A DNA stretch of 64,000 nucleotides from UBA6168 sp965222975. GTDB taxonomy: Bacteria; Bacteroidota; Bacteroidia; Chitinophagales; Saprospiraceae. The position numbers and the translations under genes are program-made. The stretch is taken from contig CBDCVJ010000044.1 of the NCBI GenBank assembly GCA_965222975.1, positions 218,936 through 282,935 of the forward strand, written 5' to 3'. Of this stretch, positions 54,274 through 61,923 are shown in pieces (the first letter of the stretch is position 1; each line of letters starts with the position of its first letter). The notes under the pieces were generated by a model that saw nothing but the letters and a program-made list of their open reading frames with translations, did not search any database and was not told the origin of the DNA.

Positions 54274-54406
54274 GGATCTCATATGGTTGACTGAGTTTAC
54301 GAGGTGAAACGTGCTGAGTGATGCGTGAAAATCGCCGTTAGCAGACCTTTACATAGCACGTTTCACGCATCACGGCTACGTTACCACATCAAATCCAAGA
54401 GAGCCG
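54274..54406. repeat. Dispersed intergenic repeat, copy 2
   Basis: Related over about 130 bp to 24871-24999. It keeps the 12-bp inverted pair GTGATGCGTGAA (54318-54329) and TTCACGCATCAC (54362-54373), GTGAAACGTG, TTAGCAG and ATCCAAGAG. It lies just upstream of the first kinase gene; its end is 36 bp before the ATG, so its hairpin would sit in that 5' leader if the promoter is upstream. Confidence 0.65.
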
Positions 54407-54441
54407 CAAATTTTAGAATATTTTGTCAGATAATAGAAGCT

Positions 54442-55560
54442 ATGAACAAAGAAAAAAAACCAGCTACAATTCTAATAGTTGATGATCAGCGCAGTGTTCG
54501 TGAATTATTAAAGGCCCTACTATTGCAGGAAGGGTATCATCTCATCTCTGTTTCCAATGGAGAAGAAGCCCTGGCGCGTATGGATGATATTCAGCCGGAT
54601 ACGATCTTGCTTGATGTGATGATGCCCGGCATCGATGGCTTTGAGGTGTGCCAACGGCTCAAAGCAGAAGAAAGGTGGCGGCATATTCCGATTATATTAA
54701 TCACAGCGCTCGATGACAAAAAGGATGTATCCAATGGCCTGGATGCCGGAGCCGATGATTTTTTGCACAAACCGGTTAACGGGCTTGAATTACGGGCTAG
54801 AGTGCGCTCAATGGTAAGGCTAAAAATGCAATTTGATGCCCTGCAAGCTACCCTGAACTTGCGAGAAGATATGACAGCCATGATTGTTCATGATCTTAGA
54901 AGCCCGCTTACTTCTATTTTGGGCATGAGTGAATTGTTGCTCTATTTGCATAATAATCTCTCTCCTAAACAGCAAAACTATCTTAATACCATCCATAGCG
55001 AGGCCAATCGCCTAAATTCGTTTCTAAACGATATGCTACTATTAACCAAACTGGAACATGAGCAACTCATTCTAAACCGTTCCACTACCAGCATCAACCA
55101 ATTTATGCTCAATATTCAAAAACGTTACCAGCCTATTGCAACCTCAAAAAGGCTAAAACTGGTCACTGACTTGCTGCCAACAGACCATCATGTGTCGCTA
55201 GATATCAACCTGATGGAGAGGGTGCTAGACAATCTCATTTCAAACGCCTTGAAATTCTCACCGAAAGGGAGTATCATTACTCTTAAGATAGACTCTTCAA
55301 AACACTCATCTCAACTTTGGCTACAAGTGCTGGATGAAGGGCCTGGAGTCCCTCCAGAACATCAAGCCTCCATCTTTGACCGATTTAGTATTGTTGATTT
55401 GAAAAATAAAAATGTATCCCAAATTGGGTTGGGGTTAGCCTTTTGTAAGCTTGTGTCCGAAGCCCATGGCGGACACATCTTTGTAACCAACAATACTCCC
55501 AAAGGCTCTATATTTACCATCGTGTTTAATCTCAACGATGTAGAGACGACTATTGTATGA
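54442..55560 (+). CDS. Response-regulator/histidine-kinase fusion (REC-HisKA-HATPase)
   Basis: 372 residues from the ATG at 54442. The REC domain (about 10-125) has the acidic pair in IVDDQ, phospho-acceptor Asp in TILLDVMMPG and Lys in LHKPVN. A short linker leads to HisKA with MIVHDLRSPLTSILGMSE (phospho-His) and an HATPase with NLISNALKFSPKG, DEGPGVP and IGLGLAFCKLVSEAHGG. There is no membrane segment, so it is a cytoplasmic relay protein whose kinase is gated by its own receiver. First gene of a three-gene overlapping set. Confidence 0.88.
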   Translation: MNKEKKPATILIVDDQRSVRELLKALLLQEGYHLISVSNGEEALARMDDIQPDTILLDVMMPGIDGFEVCQRLKAEERWRHIPIILITALDDKKDVSNGLDAGADDFLHKPVNGLELRARVRSMVRLKMQFDALQATLNLREDMTAMIVHDLRSPLTSILGMSELLLYLHNNLSPKQQNYLNTIHSEANRLNSFLNDMLLLTKLEHEQLILNRSTTSINQFMLNIQKRYQPIATSKRLKLVTDLLPTDHHVSLDINLMERVLDNLISNALKFSPKGSIITLKIDSSKHSSQLWLQVLDEGPGVPPEHQASIFDRFSIVDLKNKNVSQIGLGLAFCKLVSEAHGGHIFVTNNTPKGSIFTIVFNLNDVETTIV

Positions 55561-57728
55561 ACAATACCATTATGAAAAATCCAATAATTCTTGTTGTAGA
55601 TGATCAACCGAGCGCCCGTGAAGTATTACGAGGCTTGCTAACCAATGAGGGCTATGATTTAGCCTTTGCTGCTACTGGTCAAGAGGGGTTGAACACCGCC
55701 GAAGCAATTGAGCCAGACCTGATTTTACTCGATGTCATGATGCCCGATATGGACGGCTTTGAGGTGTGCCAACATTTACGAGCCAACATTGCTCTGGCCG
55801 AAGTGCCCATTATCATAATTACGGCCCTAGATGATCAAAAATCTCGGTTGTTAGGGATTGAGGCTGGGGCAGACGATTTTATTTCTAAACCCTTTAACGG
55901 CGTTGAACTAAAAACGCGGGTACGCTCTGTCACCCGGCTCAATCGCTACCGCAGGTTACTCTTAGAACGCACCTACCGCCAACAAGCCGAATCAGAGGTG
56001 CATCGTCGCAACCAGGAGTTAACCTTGCTTAATCGGGTGATAACCATGGCGGCTACCACCTTCAATACGGAAGACGCTCTGTATGTCGCCTGTCAATCGT
56101 TGGCTCAAGCATTTGATGTGTCTCAAGTCACCGCCCTGTTATTAAATAACACTCGGACCCAATTCACCACCATCGTTGATTATAAAACGCCAACCTTACC
56201 AGGTGATCATGTAACACCGCCGCCCCATATTCCGGAAGATGATATTCCTTTGGTTGGGCTTCTACCAGAGCATTTGCTGGAATCCAAAGTCGCCTTGGTT
56301 ATAACAGCCGGTCAACTCTCTGACCCGGCGCTGTCTTCAGTTTACCAACTCATGCATAGACATAATCTTGGCACTTTGCTGATCGCCCCTATTCCGGTGG
56401 GTGATCAGACCGTCGGCTTTATTGAGCTTAAGGCCACCGATGAATATACCCTTGACCAACAAGACTTAACCTTAGCCCAAAGCGTGGCGGTGACCATTGG
56501 TCAAACCATAGAAACTATCAGCCTGTATGAAAATTTACAGCGTCACGCCGATACATTGGAAGAGACTGTTACCCGGCGCACCAAGGAGTTACAAGTAGAG
56601 CGTAATCGTATTCAGGCTATTTTAGAAAGTTTGGGGGAAGCCGTAGTGGTAACCGATGAGGGGGGCAGCATCCAATATCTAAACCAGGCGGCCATTGACT
56701 TATCCGGCTATACCGCAGAGGAAGCTATTGGGCAAAGTTGGCAGCTATGGCAAAGCAGCAAAACGCCGGATGGCAAAAACAATTCAACCGAACAATTATT
56801 TCAGGAAATTTCAACCACCGTCCGTCTCAACCAGAAATGGACCGGTGAGGTTTACAACAAACGCAAAGACGGTACGCCCTACGCAGCCCTGTTAACCGTA
56901 GCTCCTCTGTTTCAAGCTGGTAACCAGGGGCAAATCAGCGGGATGGTCAGCGTTCAGAGTGATATTACCGCCCTTAAAGAGGCCGAACACATTCGGGCTA
57001 TACACCAGGATCAGGCCAACCAGGCTGCGCTAGACCGGCTGAGACACACATTTATAAGCACCGTTAACCATGAAATGCGTACCCCTTTGTCCCTTGTCTA
57101 CCAAGGCATAGATATGCTAGAGGACGGGTACCTGGGCCAATTAACGCCTGAGCAACTTGATGCCCTCATCGCTATTCGGCGGCAATCACACACGTTAGGT
57201 CAAATGGTTGAAGGACTCATCCGGGTGGCGGCCTTTTTAGGGAAGCAAGGACCCGTCAGGCCGGTATGGGGAGTGCTTGAACCCGTGTTAAACAACGTAT
57301 TGCCCGTGGTCGAATTTCAGGCGCGAAGCAAAGAAATCACCATTGAAACCGATATTTCGCCCAACCTCCCTCCCCTATCGATAGATGTCAAACAAATGGA
57401 GGAGGCTTTAACTCAACTAGCCGATAACGCAATCAAGTTTAATAAGACCGGGGGTACGGTAAAGGTTAGTGCCTATGCCGATGACAACTCAGTTTATTTA
57501 GCGGTCTCTGATACCGGCAAAGGAATTGAAGGTGATCTGATAAACAAAATCTGGGAAATGTTTGAGCAAGGTAATGATCCCTTACTCCGGGCGCAGGAAG
57601 GCTTGGGCTTGGGCCTTGTGTTGACTCACTATATTGTTGAAGCGCATTATGGTACAATTGAGGTTGAAACAAGCCCCGGACACGGAAGTACCTTTACCAT
57701 AAAACTGCCGAGATTAAAAGATGGCTGA
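55557..57728 (+). CDS. REC-GAF-PAS histidine kinase
   Basis: 723 residues. REC (about 8-125, VVDDQPS and LILLDVMMPDMDG), a coiled coil, GAF (about 170-330), a second coiled coil, PAS (about 350-470), HisKA with FISTVNHEMRTPLSLVY, and HATPase with LADNAIKFNKTGG, DTGKGIEG and GLGLGLVLTHYIVEAHYG. The start overlaps the upstream stop by 4 bp (ATGA). GAF and PAS may sense a small ligand or redox state; no haem, Cys or bilin site is obvious. The order suggests it receives phosphate through REC and passes it on. Confidence 0.88.
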   Translation: MNNTIMKNPIILVVDDQPSAREVLRGLLTNEGYDLAFAATGQEGLNTAEAIEPDLILLDVMMPDMDGFEVCQHLRANIALAEVPIIIITALDDQKSRLLGIEAGADDFISKPFNGVELKTRVRSVTRLNRYRRLLLERTYRQQAESEVHRRNQELTLLNRVITMAATTFNTEDALYVACQSLAQAFDVSQVTALLLNNTRTQFTTIVDYKTPTLPGDHVTPPPHIPEDDIPLVGLLPEHLLESKVALVITAGQLSDPALSSVYQLMHRHNLGTLLIAPIPVGDQTVGFIELKATDEYTLDQQDLTLAQSVAVTIGQTIETISLYENLQRHADTLEETVTRRTKELQVERNRIQAILESLGEAVVVTDEGGSIQYLNQAAIDLSGYTAEEAIGQSWQLWQSSKTPDGKNNSTEQLFQEISTTVRLNQKWTGEVYNKRKDGTPYAALLTVAPLFQAGNQGQISGMVSVQSDITALKEAEHIRAIHQDQANQAALDRLRHTFISTVNHEMRTPLSLVYQGIDMLEDGYLGQLTPEQLDALIAIRRQSHTLGQMVEGLIRVAAFLGKQGPVRPVWGVLEPVLNNVLPVVEFQARSKEITIETDISPNLPPLSIDVKQMEEALTQLADNAIKFNKTGGTVKVSAYADDNSVYLAVSDTGKGIEGDLINKIWEMFEQGNDPLLRAQEGLGLGLVLTHYIVEAHYGTIEVETSPGHGSTFTIKLPRLKDG

Positions 57729-58899
57729 AGAACATAAACACGCTATTCTGATTGTTGATGATCAACCCAGTGCCCGTGCTATTTTAAGAGATCTACTATC
57801 CAATCAAGGGTATAACTTAATCCTATCTTCAAATGGGCACGAAGCCCTGGAAAAGGCTACAGAACTTGAGCCAGATTTGATTTTACTGGATGTTATGATG
57901 CCGGGCATGGATGGGTTTGAGGTTTGTGAACGCTTACGGACCGACCCTCACCTGGCCGAGGTGCCAATTATTATGATTACGGCCCTAGATGACCGCGATG
58001 CGCGTTTGCGTGGCCTGGAGGTGGGCGTAGATGACTTTATCACCAAACCCTATCACAAAACCGAGTTGCAGGCACGTGTTCAAACCATACTCCGGCTCAA
58101 CCGTTATCGTAAACTAATGCAAGAACGCACCCACCGCGAAGAAGCCGAAGCCGCCATTAACCGTCGCAACCAAGAGTTAGCCCTACTTAAAGAAGCAGAA
58201 CAGATAAAAGACCAATTTGTATCTAATGTATCCCATGAATTACGAACGCCTATTTCAGTCATCACCCTTATCAGTGGCAACCTGGATGCCCTGTATGATC
58301 AATTGGATGACAACAAACGTCGAAAAATGATTAAAGACATCCGTAGACATATAGAAGTACTAGACAACCTCATTAGTGACATTTTAGAAATATCTCGCAT
58401 AGATGCCGACAGTAGATCTAAAGAGCATCATCCGCTAGACCTGGCCCAATTGGTTCGTGAAGAAGTAAGAAAATTATCTCCGCTGGCCTATGAAAAAAAT
58501 CAACAACTCGACATAACCAATATCGATAATTTATGTGTTTCCGGTCACGATGGTCAATTGCGGCAGATTCTGCGGAACATATTAAACAATGCCATAAAAT
58601 ACACCCCGGACGGCGGGCAAATCACCTGTCAGGGCTATCACTCCACCAAAACTCAGAATAACAATGGACAATGGGCCGCCATAGAAATAACGGATACCGG
58701 TCCGGGCATCAATCAAAAAGACCTACCCTACCTGTTTGAACGGTTTTACCGGGTTAAACAAGAAAACAGCACCCCCGGCACCGGCCTGGGGTTAGCCATT
58801 GCCCGAGAATTGATTGAGCTACACAATGGACATATCACCGTTGACTCTACTCCCGGAAAAGGGAGTACATTTACCATTTATCTACCCCTTCAAGAATAA
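57721..58899 (+). CDS. REC-HisKA-HATPase histidine kinase
   Basis: 392 residues, overlapping the upstream gene by 8 bp. REC (about 5-122) has LIVDDQPSARAILRDLLSN, LILLDVMMPGMDG and ITKPYH. A coiled coil precedes HisKA with FVSNVSHELRTPISVITLI. The HATPase has NILNNAIKYTPDGGQI, DTGPGINQ and GTGLGLAIARELIELHNG. It is closely similar in its REC to the two preceding genes, which points to local duplication. Cytoplasmic. Confidence 0.88.
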   Translation: MAEEHKHAILIVDDQPSARAILRDLLSNQGYNLILSSNGHEALEKATELEPDLILLDVMMPGMDGFEVCERLRTDPHLAEVPIIMITALDDRDARLRGLEVGVDDFITKPYHKTELQARVQTILRLNRYRKLMQERTHREEAEAAINRRNQELALLKEAEQIKDQFVSNVSHELRTPISVITLISGNLDALYDQLDDNKRRKMIKDIRRHIEVLDNLISDILEISRIDADSRSKEHHPLDLAQLVREEVRKLSPLAYEKNQQLDITNIDNLCVSGHDGQLRQILRNILNNAIKYTPDGGQITCQGYHSTKTQNNNGQWAAIEITDTGPGINQKDLPYLFERFYRVKQENSTPGTGLGLAIARELIELHNGHITVDSTPGKGSTFTIYLPLQE

Positions 58900-59008
58900 A
58901 ATAAGCCATTGTGGAAAGGGGTAAGACTGTCTCACTTATGGTTTAGTTTAGGCCATCTCAATCAACCCGGTCTCTTTACCCAAACCTATAGTTGCAAGGA
59001 TCAATAAA

Positions 59009-59752
59009 TTGGACTCTAATTACTGCATTTTGATAGTTGATGACCAGCGGGAGTTGCTCGAGAATCTTAGCCTGGCCCTTGAAACAGACGGCCATCAGAC
59101 CGTAACCGCCACCGATGGTCTTGAAGCCTTAAAATTGCTTCAATCACAGTCAATAGATTTAATTCTAGCCGACATCGCTATGCCCGGTATGAATGGCTAT
59201 CAACTGTACGAGCGCATTCGAGAAAACATAGAATGGGTGAACATCCCCTTTATCTTTTTAACTGCCCGTTCATTTGATAGTGATATTCGCTATGGCAAAG
59301 AACTGGGCGTTGACGATTATCTCACTAAGCCGATCAAGCCTGAAGATTTACTGGCCGCTGTACGCGGAAGACTGCGCCGGGCAGACCAATTGGCTCAGGC
59401 AGTTCAACACCCTGCCCCCCCTCTGGCAGCCAAAGACTCCCTGCTCACCGTCGGGCCAATTCAGATTAATATTGACCAGCATCGAGTCTGGCTGGATGAG
59501 AAAGAACTCAAGCTCTCGGCCCGAGAGTTTTTGCTGCTGGCTCATCTGACCCAAAATGCCGGCAAAGTTATCTCAGCGCAGGCCCTGATTAAGGTGACGC
59601 ACCAATTAGAGACAGATCATATAGAAGCCGGAGCACTGCTGGGACCACTTATGCACGCTCTCCGCCGTAAACTGGGGGCCGCAGTTGGCGAAACCGGACT
59701 TATTGAAAATGTACGCGGGGTAGGTTATCGGTTAATCACCCATGAAGAATAA
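59009..59752 (+). CDS. OmpR/PhoB-family response regulator
   Basis: 247 residues. REC (1-120) has LIVDDQREL, phospho-Asp in DLILADIAMPGM and Lys in LTKPIKP. The C-terminal winged helix (about 145-245) has LSAREFLLLAHLTQNAGKVI and ENVRGVGYRLI. The start is taken as TTG at 59009, 7 bp after AAGGA, because no ATG or GTG precedes the REC core. It is the only DNA-binding output in the kinase run, so it is the likely end point of the relay. Confidence 0.88.
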   Translation: MDSNYCILIVDDQRELLENLSLALETDGHQTVTATDGLEALKLLQSQSIDLILADIAMPGMNGYQLYERIRENIEWVNIPFIFLTARSFDSDIRYGKELGVDDYLTKPIKPEDLLAAVRGRLRRADQLAQAVQHPAPPLAAKDSLLTVGPIQINIDQHRVWLDEKELKLSAREFLLLAHLTQNAGKVISAQALIKVTHQLETDHIEAGALLGPLMHALRRKLGAAVGETGLIENVRGVGYRLITHEE

Positions 59753-59837
59753 CAATCCAAAGATTCCACTATATATTCTAGCCGAATGTTAGCGTAGCAT
59801 TATCAGTAAGTAATCTTTGATGTGGAGGAGAATCGGG

Positions 59838-61901
59838 ATGTCTAACCAATCCTGCGAACAAGCAGAATCCGCGCATAGTGAAGATACAGCACCTTCCCTA
59901 AGCAAGGAATACATTCATCAAATTATTATCTCTCTCAGTGCCCATATTTATGTCACAGAAGTGACTAAAGAAAATCAGTTGATCAACCGTTATCTGTCCC
60001 CTAATGTTGAACAACTGACCGGCTACCCCCACCGAAACTTTATTAATGATTGGCAATTTTGGCCGATGGTTGTCATTCACCCCGATGACCGGGCGCTTGC
60101 GGCGGCTCAAGCTAAACGGCTCCAAATGGGGGAAGACAGCGATGCGGAATATCGCCTGGTTAAAGCCGATGGTAAGGTGATATGGGTGCGCGATAGCGGT
60201 CGGGTAGAAAGGCAAAACGACAGCAAGATTATTTACGGCGTGGTTAGCGACATTACCGAACGCAAGCAAGCTGAGGCCGCTTTGAGAAAGGAAAAAGAGT
60301 TCTCTGATGCCTTAATCAATAGCCTACCCGGTATCTTTTATTTGTATGATGAAGACTTGCAATTTTTGCGCTGGAACAGCAACCTGGAAGCTGTCAGCGG
60401 TTATTCAGCCCAGGATTTGGCAGCCATGGGGCCACTTGATTTTGTTGACGAAAAGGAACGAGCGGATATTGCCAAGCGTATTAAGGCAACCTTTACCATT
60501 GAACAGCCAACCTCGGACGATCTTGATCTGGTAACCAAAGAGGGACGCAAGATACCCTATACCTTTACCGGTTCACCCATCATCTCAGATGGCACTCACT
60601 ACAATATTGCCATTGGGCTAGATGTTTCGGCCCAACAACAAGCCAAAATTGCACTTGAGGAAGAGCGGGCTTTGCTGGCTCAACGAGTGGCCCATAGAAC
60701 CGCCGAATTGAGCAAGGCAAACGCCGAGCTATTGCGAGCCACCAAACTAAAAGATGAATTTCTGGCCAATATGAGCCATGAGCTACGCACCCCGCTCAAT
60801 GCTATTTTGGGCATGTCCGAAGTCTTACGAGAAGGCGTATATGGTATCCTTAGTAAGGAACAACTAAACGTCGTTAAATATATCGATGAAGGTGGCTCTC
60901 ATCTCCTGTCATTAATCAATGATATTTTAGACTTATCAAAAATTGAAGCGGGTAAACTGGAGTTACAATCTAATCTGATTGAGGTCGAAACCCTATGTCA
61001 GGCCAGTTTACGCTTCATCAACCAGATAGCCCAAAAGAACAATATCAAGGTCTCTGTATCTATAGCCCCCCACGTCACCCTCATTCGAGCTGATGAACGC
61101 CGTTTGAAACAAGTGCTAGTAAATCTGCTGACCAACGCCGTCAAATTCACCCCGGAGGGTGGTCAAGTTGGCCTGGATGTTAGGGAGAATGAAAATGGGG
61201 TGCAATTTATTGTTTGGGATACAGGAATTGGTGTTTCAGATGAGGATATGCCTCACTTATTCAAGCCCTTTGTTCAACTAGACGGCAAGTTCTCACGCAA
61301 GCACGAAGGGACAGGGTTAGGGCTGGCCCTGGTAGCCCGTTTAGTTGAGCTTCATGGGGGAAGCATAACGGTAGAAAGCCAAATAGGTGTCGGAAGCCGC
61401 TTTACCATTTCCCTTCCCAGTACTCAAGATAAAGCAGAGCCGGACAAGAATGTGGCAGAAAATTTGGCAGACCCTAGAACGGCTAACAGTGAGCAAGCTC
61501 CAAGGCCCCATTCCTTATTTGTTACACCACCGCATTATACTATTTTGTTAGCTGAGGATAACGAAGCCAATATTGCCACGGTTTCAAGCTTTTTAGCCCG
61601 CGAACCCTACCGCATCATTGTTGCCAGAAATGGGCAGGAAGCCATCGACCGGGTACTTGAAGAGGAACCGGACTTGATCTTAATGGATATCCAAATGCCG
61701 GTATTGGATGGATTAACCGCCATCAAAAAGATACGGGCCAATAAAAATCTAGCCCGCATCCCAATCATTGTCCTCACCGCTCTGGCTATGTCGGGCGATA
61801 AAGAGCGTTGTCTGGACGCCGGCGCGGATGATTATTTGAGCAAACCGGTGAGCCGGGCTAACTTACTGGCAACCATCGCCGAACGATTAAAAAACCGCTA
61901 A
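59838..61901 (+). CDS. Hybrid histidine kinase (PAS-PAS-HisKA-HATPase-REC)
   Basis: 687 residues from the ATG at 59838, which follows GGAGGAGAATCGGG. Two PAS/PAC units (about 30-150 and 160-275), a coiled coil, HisKA with LANMSHELRTPLNAILGMSE, HATPase with LVNLLTNAVKFTPEGG, DTGIGVSDEDM and GTGLGLALVARLVELHGG. A C-terminal REC (about 570-685) has LLAEDNEANI, LILMDIQMPVLDG and LSKPVS. PAS ligands are not evident. It lies 85 bp after the PhoB-like gene. Kinase core closely resembles that of the next gene. Confidence 0.9.
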   Translation: MSNQSCEQAESAHSEDTAPSLSKEYIHQIIISLSAHIYVTEVTKENQLINRYLSPNVEQLTGYPHRNFINDWQFWPMVVIHPDDRALAAAQAKRLQMGEDSDAEYRLVKADGKVIWVRDSGRVERQNDSKIIYGVVSDITERKQAEAALRKEKEFSDALINSLPGIFYLYDEDLQFLRWNSNLEAVSGYSAQDLAAMGPLDFVDEKERADIAKRIKATFTIEQPTSDDLDLVTKEGRKIPYTFTGSPIISDGTHYNIAIGLDVSAQQQAKIALEEERALLAQRVAHRTAELSKANAELLRATKLKDEFLANMSHELRTPLNAILGMSEVLREGVYGILSKEQLNVVKYIDEGGSHLLSLINDILDLSKIEAGKLELQSNLIEVETLCQASLRFINQIAQKNNIKVSVSIAPHVTLIRADERRLKQVLVNLLTNAVKFTPEGGQVGLDVRENENGVQFIVWDTGIGVSDEDMPHLFKPFVQLDGKFSRKHEGTGLGLALVARLVELHGGSITVESQIGVGSRFTISLPSTQDKAEPDKNVAENLADPRTANSEQAPRPHSLFVTPPHYTILLAEDNEANIATVSSFLAREPYRIIVARNGQEAIDRVLEEEPDLILMDIQMPVLDGLTAIKKIRANKNLARIPIIVLTALAMSGDKERCLDAGADDYLSKPVSRANLLATIAERLKNR

Positions 61902-61923
61902 AGAAAACTGCGAGCAAACTGCA

